Shown here piece after piece: positions 1-11,399 of a DNA stretch of 64,000 nucleotides. The DNA is from Zingiber officinale (taxonomy: Eukaryota; Streptophyta; Magnoliopsida; Zingiberales; Zingiberaceae), in assembly GCF_018446385.1 (NCBI RefSeq), contig NC_055990.1:131328996-131392995 (forward strand). Direction: 5' to 3'. Under the pieces are notes generated by a model, which made no database searches, was not told the origin of the DNA, and saw only the letters and a list, made by a program, of their open reading frames with translations. The stretch's first letter is position 1. Each line of letters begins with the position of its first letter. A program made the translations under genes and the position numbers.

Positions 1-968
1 TAAGCCCTTGGAAAAAGATGCTTACCAAGATCTTTGTTGTGGTCGAAGGGAAATTGATGATCACTTGGTTGAACTTCTTAATATAAGCTCTGATAGATTC
101 TTTAGGCCCCTGTTTGATTGAAAAAAAAAAGACTCCAAGGGGTTTTCTGATATCTCCGATTGCTAGAGAAATGATGTAGGAATACCTTGCGAAAATCCTT
201 AAAGCGATGAATAGAATTTTTTAGTAGTCGTTTGAACCACCTCTGAGCTACTCCTCCAAATATAGTAAGGAACATCCGACATTTAACTCTATCGGTAAAT
301 TGTTGGAGGAGCACCGCATGTTCAAATTTAAGAAGATGATCCTCGGGATCAGTTGTTCCCGAGTATTCTCTGACATTTAAATTTTGATAATACTTCGACA
401 AAGGATCATCCAACACTCGTTGAGAAAATGGAGTGATAATCCTTTCAGGAGAACTATCATTGACTACAATCTTCCCTTTTCATTTTTCTCTTACGGGAGT
501 TTCTCCAAAAGACTCCTGAAGAATTACCTTTCGTCCTCCTTGTTCAAGAGGTGTTCGGAAATATGCTTTAGGGAGTTGAGTGGGAGAGAGAGGGGCAGAG
601 AGCAATTGAACCGGATCTCCCCCCTTGATCTCTCTCTCTCTATGATGAGAAGTTACCTACATCGTCAAAGGTGGTGCTACAGGTAGCATGCCAACAGTGT
701 TGACTTGTTGTTGTTGTTATAATATCTTTTACACCCTAGAGTTGATGAGCAACTCCGAATCCTCCTGTGATATAGTAATAGTGTTAGGTTTTCCAGCTTC
801 CTCCATCCTTGTAGCTTCAAATCCTAGTGAATACTTTCCCACAGACGACGCTAAATTTGATTTTATTTGAAATCTGCGAAGACATGCGCTGGATTCGGTA
901 AACGATGATCCTTGATGAAGGTAGCCTCCGGGAGCCCTAAAAGAACCTCTCCATAATGCTACGCACAG
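1..968 (-). mobile_element. Ty3/Gypsy element G, gag fragment (copy 1)
   Basis: This is the 5' internal part of a Gypsy retrotransposon read on the minus strand. The segment at 102-416 translates to a capsid-type retrotransposon gag domain, with the pieces REYSGTTDPEDHLLKFEH, VAQRWFKRL and FKDFRKVFLHHF. The gag N-terminus lies further right, around 690-870, and contains in-frame stops in its glutamine-rich stretch near 720. The reading frame also slips in a poly-A run near 120-130. The rest of the element lies left of the window. The whole segment is paralogous to 45313-46264, where the matching copy is better preserved. Family assignment rests on gag similarity and on the pol domains of the second copy. 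It is non-functional as it stands. Confidence 0.85.
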
Positions 969-1151
969 TGAGACAAACCAATAAAGCCTTAGTGACCTAA
1001 GACCGAGGTGGGGATCCCTGGCTAGGCCCTCCGACGCTCAAGTCAGTTTCTCTCTCAAGGTGGAAGGAAAAAGAAGAAGAACAGTAATTGAAGTAGTTTG
1101 AAATAGAGTTTAGATGCTAGAACTTGTGTACCTTGCCAACGGAGAAGATCC

Positions 1152-1163
1152 CCCTTTTTATAC
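1152..1163 (-). promoter_or_regulatory. TATA box of the G LTR
   Basis: On the minus strand the motif TATAAAAAGGGGG lies in the LTR leader. The same position in the plus-strand G LTR (40034) and in the derivative at 10406 reads TATAAAAGGGGG, so the core promoter is conserved across copies. Promoter activity is inferred only. Confidence 0.6.
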
Positions 1164-1655
1164 TACCTCATGTGGCCTCTGTAGTCGTGAAGTAGTCCCC
1201 AGTTCATTAGGGTTTGTTAGGAGATGAAGTCATCTTCTATACTTCGTGCAATAATCCTTTAAGGAATCTTCCTTGTACCCCAGATGTAGCTCTTTTGTCA
1301 TTTATGACTTATATTTATAATGGTGACACATCATCATAACTAAAGAAGGTTCTAAAAGATATTTCCCATCAAATATTCTGTTGGGCATGTCTCGATCGGT
1401 CGTTCAAGCCGGCTGCATATATTAATGATACCTTTTGCTGCACATGTCTTAACCAGTCGTTCAAGCTAGCTGTATATATTAAGAATACCTTCTATTGAGC
1501 ATATCTCGGCTGGTCGTATATGAGAAATACCTTTTATTGAGCATATCTCAGCCGGTCGTTCAAGCCGGTCGTATATGAGGAATACCTTTTGTTGAGCATG
1601 TTCCGTTCAAGAATGTACTATAAGGCTGAGTGACTTTACGTTCGGTCGGGCTTTG

Positions 1656-3341
1656 TGTTGGGAGATTGTTGGTGCAATATTCCCCAGGTCAAGTTTGACC
1701 TAGTTTGACTGAGCTTAAATTTGGTCAAGCTCGAGTCTTAATGTTTATGTTTTGATGGTTTGACAATACATGTTGACAATACATGTTTGACATTACATGT
1801 AGACTAACACATGAAGATTGCAGGTGCAATTGTTCATGTGTGGAGATTGTGATGGAGAGTCAAGTAGGTCAAGGTTGACCGGATACTTGATTGGAAAATC
1901 CTGGTGAGTGAAGGCAGGTGAAAGTCCTAACTTGGAGGTTAGGCAAAGGAAGTCCCGGTGAGTGAAGCCAGGCAGAAGAAAATCCTGGTGAGTGAAGGCA
2001 GGTGAAAGACCTAGTGAGTGAAGCTAGGTAGTGAGGAAATCCTAGTGAGTGAAGCTAGGTGAAAGTCCTGGTGAGTGAAGACAGGCAGAGGAAAATCCTG
2101 ATGAGTGAAGCCAGGTGAAAATCCTAGTGAGTGAAGCTAGGTGAAAGACCTGGTGAGTGAAGTCAGGCAGAAGAGAAGTCCTAGTGAGTGAAGCTAGGCA
2201 GAAGGGAAGTCCTGGTGAGTGAAGTCAGGCATGGGGAAATCCAGATGGGTCAAGGTTGACCAGACATTTGGTGAAAGTCCAAGTAGGTCAAAGGGATTGA
2301 CCGGATACTTGGCACAAGGAAGAAAAGTCCAAGTAGGTCAAAGGGATTGACCGGATACTTGGCAAAAAGGAAAAAGTTCAAGTGGGTCAAAGGAATTGAC
2401 CAGACACTTGGTGAGAGAGACCTAGCTGGTCAAGGGTGACTGGATGCTAGGTTTTATGAACCAACAGGTCATGGATTGACCGGATGTTGGTTTGGGGGCT
2501 TGGGACTTGATTTTGGGCAAAACCAATGTCTGGATCAATCAGCCGATCGATTGGATATGCCCAATCGATCGGTCAATCGATTGGGGAGGTCCCCGCGATA
2601 AGCCTCGAGTGGGAAAGTCGCAGAACACAGAACGCCTCCGGATCAATCGGTCGATCGATCCAGAGACCCAAATCGATCAGTGGATCGATTGGGGTGGCGC
2701 GTTTCTACGTGGTAAGCCCTGGATCGATCGACCAATTGATCCAGGCAATTCCTGAGAGCACAGAGGCGCTCTGGATCAATCAGTGGATCGATCCAAAGCC
2801 TCCCCGATCGATTGAGAGCAATCCAATCGATCGGGCTCCGACCGTTGACGTCGTATTTAGCTGCAGACGTTCGATTCCTTCAGCAGAACATCACGCATAC
2901 AGCTCCGATCTTCATAGGCGACTCCTTAGCTTCTCCACAGAGCTCTCCACGCCAGATCTTGAAGATTCTTGGAAGTTTTGTCCAAGTCAAGAGGCGAAGA
3001 AGAGAAGTTAGGGTTAGGGCTTTTATTGCACTTCTTGTAAGCTTTTGCTTGTTCTTTATTGCCCTTCTCTTCCTTCTTGTATTGAGAGTCTTGTAGGGGT
3101 TCTCCACCTTCGGTAGTTACCGAAAAGGAGTGTTTATTAGTGGAGGTGTGTGTGAGTGTGTGGATCCTTGGACTAGTCACCTCCTTTGGAGGTGGATACA
3201 AAGTAAATTTACTTGTTAGCGTTGTGTGTGTTGTTTCTTGTATATTTCCGCTTCACATCTTTGAAGAAACAAACAACGCCGACCACGAGCACGCGACGAG
3301 CTATTCATCCCCCGCCCTCTAGCTACATTTCGGTCCCAACA
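1656..3341 (+). mobile_element. Solo LTR of Copia family L1, with 5-bp target duplication
   Basis: A 1686-bp LTR starts TGTTGGGAGATTG and ends CGGTCCCAACA. The target duplication CTTTG is at 1651-1655 and 3342-3346. No internal region is present, which indicates LTR-LTR recombination. Identity comes from the L1 element at 19405-23966, whose LTR has the same body and is followed by a primer-binding site. Order of parts: a GTCAAG-rich head, an array of GTGAGTGAAG modules (about 1895-2230), GGTCAA/TTGACC hairpins (2241-2490), an ATCGATC palindrome block (2526-2840), and a conserved tail with the hairpin TTCGGTA/TACCGAA near 3111. The same solo LTR with the same CTTTG repeats occurs at 46953-56607, so it predates the large duplication. 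Confidence 0.9.
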
Positions 3342-3346
3342 CTTTG

Positions 3347-3930
3347 CTCGGACGGTAACATATTAAGAACCATATATAAGGCTAAGTGTCTTTATACTCG
3401 GGCGAGATTTGCCCGGCTGAGCGTATATGAGCACATGGATGCTCGCTCGGCCTTTGGTCGGCCGGTAACATCCTGAAACCATATATAAGGCTAAGTGCCT
3501 TTATGTTCGAGCGAGCTTTGCCCGACCGAGTGTGTATGAGCACGTAAGTACTCACTCGACCTTCGATCAACCAGTAATGCACTAGAAATCATATATTAGG
3601 CTAAGTGCTTTTATGCTCGGGCGGACTTTGCCCGGCCAAGTGTGTATGAGCATGTGGGTACTCGCTTGGCCTTCGATCAGCCGGTAATGTACTAGAAATC
3701 ATATATTAGGCTAAGTGCCTTTATGCTCGGGCGGGCTTTGCCCGGCCGAGTATGTATGAACATATGGATGTTCTCTCGGCCTCTACTCGGCCTGTAATAT
3801 ATTAAAACTATACAAAAGGCTAAGTGTCTCTACGCTCGGTCGGGCTCTACCCGGCCGAGCGTGTATGAGCATATGGATACTCACTCGGCCTTCACTCGAC
3901 CGGCTATATACCTTTTCTATCCTTCTCGAC
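3347..3930. repeat. Tandem array of about 118-bp units in the G LTR
   Basis: About five imperfect units each carry ATATAAGGCTAAGTG, GCTCGGGCG and a GGCCGAGYGTGTATGAGCA segment. Matching arrays are at 56613-57190 (duplicate) and, inverted, at 38750-39660 in the plus-strand G LTR. The array therefore belongs to the U3-like part of this LTR family. Confidence 0.75.
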
Positions 3931-3978
3931 CTTAACCCCTCCTTCATTCGCCAGACCGACCTATCATAACCCGTATCA

Positions 3979-5040
3979 CGTTGCAATATGAAATGTGATT
4001 ATTATTAGTAGTAGTAGTCGTTGTAGTAGTGTTTTATTTTTCTATTATAGCAAAAATTGATTATATTTATCTCAGTTATCTTTCACAACCCGTCACCAGG
4101 TTATATGAGGGGAGAAAAATCATGGGTCAGCTTATAGTCGACTGTCCAAGAGGATAAGGGATGGGAGGGTTTTTTTTCTGAGTGCATGTGTCCGATAAGA
4201 ATTGATCAATTACCCCCATTATAATAATTCTATCACCCTCTAATCAATTGGGCATTCCATGGAGATATTGTTTTGTTCCCTTATAAATTATCACTTATTT
4301 ATTTGTTTGCTTATGATTGAAAATTTATTTTAATGTCACCCATCTATCTTTCAAAAGACTGAATTTATCTTATATTTGCTCTAAAATATAAATTAAATAT
4401 AAAAAAATGAAAGGTACGAGAGTTGAAACACTTTTATTCATTCACCTATTGAAAAAATAATTGATGGACAGAGTTTAAATTCATCCACAAATAATTTTGA
4501 CACATTTTTCATCCATCCAAAACCAGGTAAAATAATCTTTTCATACTTGATCAAAAAAAAATAACTACAAGAATAATGAACTTTGATTGTGAATCTCAAT
4601 CTCAAACATAAAAAAAATGGCCATTGCGAGCTTGTAGCAGCGATACCAAGTGAGTCAAGGCCACACCACAAACTCACACTCATTCCGACTCACTGCAACC
4701 TCGCAATGACATTGTAGCTAACCTCTCCACGGTCTTTGCGAGCAGAAAGGCCATGCAAGTTCACAGTGACTCCACGAACTCATAGCAGTCACTGAGAGGT
4801 TACGAGCTAGTGGCTGTTGCGAGTTCACGACATCATGGCCGCAAGCTCGAGCTCGTCTAGTTGGTCCTGGCTGACCGGGGATTTCTTTCCTTTCACATTT
4901 CTTTCTCCAGGATCTTGCTATATTTCAGACCACCAAACAAGCATCCCCACAATGGATTATAAAAAAGATCCATCTCCTAGCAAAATCCATTAGCTAGAGA
5001 TATCAATGGAAACTTTGAGTGAAAAGAGATAGCCAACATC
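3979..5040. other. Non-coding stretch, no gene seen
   Basis: AT-rich DNA with a short GTA/GTC microsatellite near 4005-4030 and several poly-A and poly-T runs. No open frame has recognisable homology. It is repeated at 57245-58310 as part of the large duplication. Confidence 0.5.
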
Positions 5041-6054
5041 ACATTTGAAAGGAAAAGAGATGAACTTATTTTTGATTCTCTCTTCACACACGTACAACAA
5101 GACAGCTTAAATATGCACAATCCCGAATGCATGGATCTGCTTATTATTGTTCGAATGCCCAAGCCAGTAATTTTCATTTTGGGAAAGTAAATGAATCAAC
5201 AAACGGTTTGCCCCAAAGTCATAAAATGTTACAAGTGCAGATCTTGCTGCTAAATACAAACTCCCAAAGAAAATTCAAGCATGTTGGAAGTTTTGCCATC
5301 ATAAATGCATGACTCTGCTTAGTGTTCTTCAAGTCAAAAACCATGCACTGAATTGAAACATTCAAGAAGTCAAAAATCATGCACTGAACTGTCTTCATTC
5401 AAATGTATCTTCTTTTCAACATGCCCTGGTGGCTTCAAAACATTCAAGAAGTCAACCAACAATGAGCCTCATCTCAATGAGTGAACCAAAATTTGCAATG
5501 AATGGAAACAAGGCAGCCAAAATACTTGACCCATAAAGAATGAAGTTCATCATAAAGTATGAAGTTATAGTCATCAGCAGAGAAGGGTACTTGAGCATGA
5601 GTATGCAATTTTCATTTCCAAAAAACTTGAATAAGGACATGCCATCTCCTTCAACACACGACAAGCTATCTTGCTCGTAACACAGTTAAGTTCTTTAATT
5701 TGCCAACAGAAAAGGTGCTCTAGAGCCAGAGAGCAAAAGCATGATGCATTATACTTGATCTGGTAGAATGTATGAGTCATTTTTTCTTATATTAATGCTC
5801 ATATATACATATTGTTGGAGTATTATTCCCTGGAAAACAGTATTTTCATAACTCCTACTGAATGATATAGCCTAACTTCCGTAGATGCTATCCTCTCAAG
5901 CAAGTAAAAACTCCACCCATCATAACCATCTCTTGAGGTGATCATGTCAAATTCTTCTAAATGTGTAGACCACTTACCAAACAAAATTCAGTCTCGAGAG
6001 TGCCATATAAACATCTAACCATTTGAATTTTGTTGAAATCTCACTGTTCAACTT
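5041..6054 (-). other. Conserved 3' flank of the PPR pseudogene, unknown small ORFs
   Basis: This flank accompanies three of the five PPR copies (also 15138-16137 and 58311-59324). A minus-strand frame at 5452-5664 encodes 70 residues that are hydrophobic in the middle (SYFMMNFILYGSSILAALF). It is identical at 15549-15761 and nearly so at 58722-58934. An overlapping frame at 5574-5780 is also kept in all three copies. Conservation reflects recent duplication, so it is not evidence of selection. No family is recognised. It may be the 3' UTR or downstream region of the PPR gene. Confidence 0.4.
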
Positions 6055-7560
6055 CTAGCATTTTTTTTTGCTAGAAGCATGAAAGCATCTGAACATGGCA
6101 CCAACTCCATTTGAATCATCTCATAGAAAATAAGTGCTCTCTGTATACCGCCTCTGTTACGATATGCTATGATCAATGAATTATACATACAATTAGTAGG
6201 GGTCAAACCTTTCCGCCCCTAAATGCCAATAAATTTCTCAGCTTCACTCATTTGTCCACATTTGCAGAGGTTTTGAACCAAGGACTTATAGAACCTCACA
6301 TTGGGCTCAAGATCCATATGCCCCATCTCATAGTAAAGTGTGATGATTTTTTGATAATCTCCAGTTGTTCCATAGCCAACAATTAGAATCAAGTATATTT
6401 CTTGATCAGGGACAAGCCCCATGTTCAAAAAAGATGTCAAAGTTCTGATGGTTTCCACGATACTATGTAAAGTGTCTTTATCATCTCATTGCAAGTGTTA
6501 AGACTGGGCAAAAATCCACCTTCAAGCATCTTTTCACTATATCTCAAGCACTAATTTGTCCATCCATTTCTCGACAGACCAATTATCAGATGATTATATG
6601 TCTCGTCATATGGTTTCAGTCCTATTGACACCATCTCTTCCATCATTTGAACATCCTCTTCGATTCTTTCTTCCTCGGAATAAAATCCTATTAGACAAGT
6701 GTAAACATAAGAATTCAAGCTGCATCCCCTGTTGATCATTTCGTCCTTGGATTGAAGTGTCGAGTCTAGTTTGCACAACTTGCAATAGCTAGTTACAATC
6801 AAAGAGTATGCAATATCATCAAACATCATGTTTCTTTGCAGCATTCTCTTCAAAAGAGTGATTGTTTCTTCAGCCCTATCCTCCTCAATGATCCTAAAAG
6901 CCAATGTAGTGTTCACAATAATGCTAGGGGCACATCTACTTCCATGAATTCTATCCAAAACACTCACTAACTTTGGCAAAACCCCTTCCTTGAGCATTAC
7001 ATCAATCATAACTTCAGTCGTTGTTTGGTTTGAGTATATTCTTCTTACAAACATATATTCAAATATCTTCCAAGCCAAATTATTCTGATCAGATCTCTGT
7101 GAAACATGAAGCATTGTGTTAAAGCTAATTAAATTAACATCCAACCCATGATCTCCCAAGTATCCGCAAGCATCAAACGCTTCATTGACCATTCTCTTCT
7201 TCGAATACACCTGTAGCAAAAGATCAAAAACACGATGTCCGAGAAAAACTACTTTGTAAGTGCCGAGAAGCACCTCCACAATTGATGCATGTTTAGATGC
7301 AACTCTCTGTATACTTACTGACTGCCGACCAAGCACGCACATCGATAAAAAGGCCAGAACGAATAAGGACATGAACAATGAAGTAATAAGATCGCAAGTC
7401 ATGTTCGAAATGTTTAGTCTGGGAGCACCAGTGGAAGAAAGTTAGCGCCTTTTTTGCGTCAATGGGTTCCTTGAGGTAAAGTATCACTCGCTCCATCAGG
7501 AGTTCGGTGAGTTGTACTGATCTGGAACCAACGGTTAGGCTATCAAAGCTCTAACCTTTG
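6055..7560 (-). pseudogene. P-class PPR protein pseudogene, copy U
   Basis: PPR proteins bind organellar RNA through tandem 35-residue helical repeats. The minus strand carries a run of such repeats, including AWKIFEYMFVRRIYSNQTTT, AEETITLLKRMLQRNMMFDD, EEMVSIGLKPYDETYNHLI and TLYYEMGHMDLEPNVRFYKS. The N-terminal part (MERVILYLKEPIDAKKALTF) lies at 7293-7496. A frameshift joins it to the main block at 6551-7402. The frame then stops after GLSRNGWTN near 6551, shifts near 6460, and stops again near 6219. Upstream of the apparent start a TAG interrupts SNKG-SFDSL near 7552, and the same stop is in the copy at 16138-17650. The likely original role was mitochondrial or chloroplast RNA processing, but no transit peptide can be judged. 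Confidence 0.85.
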
Positions 7561-9211
7561 CTTCTCACATCATTGATTATAGTGGAGAGATTGCAAAAAT
7601 TTGATTCTTTTTGCGGTTGTCAGCAATGGACTGAGTCTGCGTGGGAATCATTAGCAAGGAGGTGGAGAGCTTGGCGATGAGCGAGTACAAATTCACCGCC
7701 GAAGTAGTGATTTAGATCATATTTCGAGACAAGAGTTAGAGAGCAATGGAGACAAGCGGAGAGGTATCGAACTACCGTGGCTCGCATAGAAATGAACCTG
7801 GATGAGATGGAGAAGGGTCGAGTTTCCGGACACCATATAAACCATAATCCACCAGCTCATTGTATCACCCTGACCAATTCTAAGGTAGTGTTTTTTTTCA
7901 AGGGATGGAAATAGAGAAACAAAAATTCAAAAGGGTAAAAATGAATACAATTTTCTTACACTTCTTAGTTTCATGTGAAATAATGTTTTTACAATTAACG
8001 GACCATTTTGTTTAAATTTGTGAATCGGAATAGTAATGAGATTGATTATGAGGTCAATAGGAATGAAAATCAAGATTACATTATCAGTGTTTGTTTCGAG
8101 TCAATATCAATAATGAGAATCAAATAAATTTTTAATTTTATCCTTAGTACTAATGAGTTCAAATTTATAATGAACAACAACAACTATTGTTGCTATTCAA
8201 AGGCAAAAAACCATTGGAGTAACCAGCACACTGTTCACGTTTCAAAAACGTGAATTGAATTTCATGATTACTGTTCACGTTTTGTTTCAAAACGTGAATG
8301 ACTTTCTACGGAGAGCAGGAGTTACCGACAGATTTCCTTGCATGAGCAACAGTACAAGAAGGAAGGAAGAGCCGGTGGCACATGTCACGGCACAAGAATT
8401 TGGCCGACGTAAATAGATCCGACGGAGGGCTGTTCGACCGACGCAGTCTCTATCAGTAGCAGCTTGGTCTTGGCACCTATTTGAGACAACAACTTTAGCC
8501 GACTTCGAAGCGGCTGGTGGCTGGCGGGAGGGCCGCTGACTGGTGTCAGACGTTGGCCGGTGGAGTTGGGTGGCGGCGGTGAAAAAGGCAAAGCTCCTTT
8601 TCCTTTTTGTCGGCGGCAGAACCCACTATAGTTATTTTTGGTATTAAGAGAATATTTGATTAATGAAAATAAAGTAATCGATTGATTGAGAGATTGATAT
8701 AGGAATGAGTGATTACCAAGTATAAGAATTCATTCCTTTATTTATATTTTTATTTATATAATTTAAATATTAACAATGATAATCATTTATTTTCATTCCT
8801 ATTTTTCATATTTATTTTCTTACCCCAAACGTCCCTTAATATTTTTTTTACTATTTAATTATTTTATTTATCGACAAACATATAATTTAAAATGATAAAA
8901 TTGACAATTTAATATTTCATTTACTTTTTCATCTTTACCTTTTATCTTTTACAACGAAATTTCTATTTTTTCCTTACAACTTATCTCTTATTCAAAATAT
9001 TTTTGTATGTAGGTTTTTTTTTAAGACAAATGGATGAAGGCAACTTCTTATGTTAGACCTGTTATTAAGGTATTCAGCAATGCTTGATCTCGCATGACAA
9101 ACTACATCAATTATCGATTGGCACAGATGAAATTTCTCATTTCACCATTGACACGGGTTGTCATTTCTCATTTCACCACTGATACAGGTTGTTATGAGCA
9201 AGTCTTTCAGG
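7561..9211. other. Non-coding spacer with AT-rich, MITE-like sequence
   Basis: 7561-7900 resembles the 5' flank of the PPR copies. 7980-8860 is AT-rich, ending in an ACGTCCC-type sequence typical of old small DNA transposons, but I could not define terminal repeats. GC-richer DNA at 8380-8620 contains no recognisable protein. Two short direct repeats of the form TTTCTCATTTCACCA occur near 9135 and 9166. The whole stretch is duplicated at 17651-19330. Confidence 0.45.
8234..8298. repeat. Two adjacent ACGTG hairpins
   Basis: The first inverted repeat has arms TTCACGTTT/AAACGTGAA with a 3-nt loop at 8234-8254. The second has arms TTCACGTTTTG/CAAAACGTGAA with a 3-nt loop at 8274-8298. The paralogous site near 18326-18392 keeps the second hairpin perfectly but has point changes in the first. 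Confidence 0.7.
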
Positions 9212-10597
9212 TGATGTGATAATTAAAGCCAAGAAGAGGGGGTGACGTCTAGACCCGATCGAGCATAAGGTTATGTATATATTCATACGGGAAGGATCAG
9301 TCGGACGCTAAGATACTTAGCCTTCTCTAAGATATAGCGTACGATTGGCCAGATGATAGCCAATCGAATATAAATTTCTCTGTATATGCCCAGGCGAAAA
9401 GTATCGGTCGGGCCTAGAGGAGCTTAAGTATATCAAGCTTTCAATATGTAAATGGTCAAGCAAAGGACGATCGAATGAAGACTTCCTTGCATATGCTCGG
9501 ACGAATATAAATTCGTCCGGGCCTAAAGGTATTTAATCTTGTTTAGTCTATGACATATGATCAGTAAAGCAAAGGCCGACTGAAGGCTTCCATGCGTATG
9601 CCAGGACAGATATAAATCCGGACGGGCCTAAAGGTGTTTAGCCTTTTCGAGCCTTCAATATATGAATGACCGCGTGAAGACTGACTGAATACAAGGTTCT
9701 ATGATTGTGCCCAGTCGGACTTAAAGGCGTCTAGTCTTATCAAGCCTGTATTATATGAATGGTCGGACAAAGACTGATCGAATAATGATATGCTAGGTCT
9801 AACGTATTCACTCGGTCAGGAAAGGCCAGATGGGCCTAAATAGGCTTAATCTGGTCAGGATTCCTGAATACGACTAGCGAGATAAAGGTTGGCTAAATAT
9901 AATGTTCTTTATATGTATATATTCAAGCAGGTAATAACCGGCCAGGCTATCTACCACAGAAGGTATTCCAAATATATGATCAGTCATATTCTAAATATAA
10001 GACCGACCAGGTTATTTACCATAGAAGGTATTCTAAATATATGACCGACCGGGTTATCTACCTGGCCGGGTTATCTGCAACAAAAGGTATCCCAAATATA
10101 TGATTGACTGAGATACATGTAACAAAAGACTGGTCGGGATATGTGACCGGTCAAGATATGTTCAGTAGACAAGTGGTAGACAACATTAAGACAGTCTCAC
10201 AAAGTTGTCGAGGAATATTCCCTCAAAGCCCCTTCATTGAGTAGTTACAATGACGTACTCTCGCAAGCACTTCATGAAGAACTCAACTCACAAACGTCAA
10301 AGAAGGTACATCTAGGCATGAAGTTCAGGTTGTACTTTTCTCATCTCCTAATAAACTCAAACAAATTGGGGACCAACTCATGACTACGAAGGTTAAATAA
10401 GATAGTATAAAAGGGGGAATCCTCTCCGTTGGTCAGGTACGCAAACAGACTCAACCCTAACTCTCTGCATTTAAAACTCTGTTTTCTGCTACTGTTATTC
10501 TTCCACCTGCAAGAGAGGAAACTAACTTAAGCGTCGGAGGGCCTAGTTAGGGATTCTCACCTCGGTCTTAGGTCACTAACGCTTTATTGACTCGTCT
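9212..10597 (+). repeat. LTR of the G-family derivative (approximate ends)
   Basis: It shares with the LTR at 38633-40226 the GATCGAGCATAA and GGGCCTAAAGG modules, the leader around the TATA box, and the end block leading to GGATCGTCGAGGAG. The start was placed at TGATGTGATAA near 9212 by analogy. Both ends are uncertain by tens of bases. Confidence 0.55.
10406..10413 (+). promoter_or_regulatory. TATA box of the G-family LTR
   Basis: TATAAAAG lies in the conserved block GTAGTATAAAAGGGGG of G LTRs. In the tandem copy the corresponding site near 24895 reads TGTAAAAG, a likely inactivating change. Confidence 0.55.
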
Positions 10598-10753
10598 AAG
10601 TATGCGCAGGATCGTCGAGGAGTTCTTCCAGATCTCTAGAGGTTCATCGTCCTTGGAGCAACCACCAACCAAAACTAGCATACCATCTTCCAACTTTCAG
10701 GCAGGATCAAATTTGGCGTTGTGGGAATCTTCGCCTGAATCTAAAACTTTAAG

Positions 10754-11140
10754 ATGGAAGAAGCTGGGAAACTTACTACTGTTACTTTAACACAAAAAGA
10801 TATGGATCTACTCATCGAGGCCCGATTTCAAAGGGCGTTGCAACAACAACAAGCAAACACTGGTGATACTCTACCACCGCCACAACCTGTAGCATCTGCA
10901 ACAGTACATCACCGAGAGAGGCAGGCTCAAGAGGAGGATCCAGCTCGAGTACTTCCTGCACCTCTCTCCCCTCTCCGTTGTCCTAGGGCGTCATTTCATA
11001 CACCGCTAGAACAAGTGGAGCCAGTGGATTTGCATCAGGGATCTTCTGGAGAAGGGCATGTTCATAATAGACACAGAGGAAAGGCCCAGTGAGTGATAGT
11101 TCGTTGGAGAAAACTGTCACCCTATTTTCTCAGGGAATAT
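10754..11140 (+). pseudogene. Gag N-terminus of the Gypsy derivative
   Basis: The frame begins MEEAGKLTTVTLTQKDMDLL, continues with a QQQQ stretch, and matches the start of gag in the minus-strand element at 46102 (MEEAGKPNTITISQEDSELL). The open frame ends near 11092 after a one-base slip. Past the slip, sequence resembling LEDPLPKHYKNL can still be read in the paralog near 25640. The central gag domain is absent because of the internal deletion. Confidence 0.65.
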
Positions 11141-11189
11141 TAGAAGACCCGTTACCAAAACATTACCAAAATCTGAGCATCAGGAAGTG

Positions 11190-11368
11190 ATCTGGCGTGG
11201 AAACATATCAAACCAGTAGGAGACATCAACAAGATAGAACCCCAATGGGGAGAACCTTTTAAAGTGATACAAAAACTCACCTCAAGCTTTTATTATCTTG
11301 AAGACGCTGAAGGTCGAAGACTAGATAGACCTTGGAATGCTAATCACTTACAATCTTACAGAACTTAA
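11190..11368 (+). pseudogene. Gypsy integrase C-terminal fragment
   Basis: The frame DLAWKHIKPVGDINKIEPQW followed by GEPFKVIQKL and RPWNANHLQSYRT is the chromatin-proximal tail of Gypsy integrase. It follows the gag fragment directly, so it is the right edge of a large deletion. The paralog at 25675-25845 carries the same fragment. Confidence 0.7.
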
Positions 11369-11399
11369 CAAGTAGGCCAGTAACTTATCCGTGTATTTT

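Larger units (their letters stand above)
969..3978 (-). mobile_element. LTR of Gypsy element G (copy 1), interrupted by a solo L1 LTR
   Basis: The LTR reads on the minus strand from TGATACGGG at 3978 to a CTCA end near 969. The left boundary is approximate and was set by comparison with the plus-strand G LTR at 38633-40226. Both share the leader block with the TATA box and the GTCGAGGAG region downstream. A solo LTR of an unrelated Copia family sits inside it at 1656-3341. The right part (3347-3930) is a tandem array of about 118-bp units rich in CGGCC motifs. Confidence 0.75.

Noticed and set aside
384-870. Plus-strand open frames over the left Gypsy fragment, and their twins at 45694-46166
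   Set aside because: They are antisense to the gag gene, which shows the recognisable protein.
1895-2240. CRISPR-like array of short direct repeats
   Set aside because: The spacing is irregular, the repeats alternate between two forms, the array lies inside an LTR of a plant retroelement, and no cas genes exist.
5452-5780. Possible small membrane protein gene downstream of the PPR copies
   Set aside because: It is kept in three copies only because of recent duplication. There is no family match, and two overlapping frames are equally conserved.
7980-8860. A defined MITE in the spacer
   Set aside because: The sequence style suggests an old small transposon, but I could not identify terminal inverted repeats with a target duplication.
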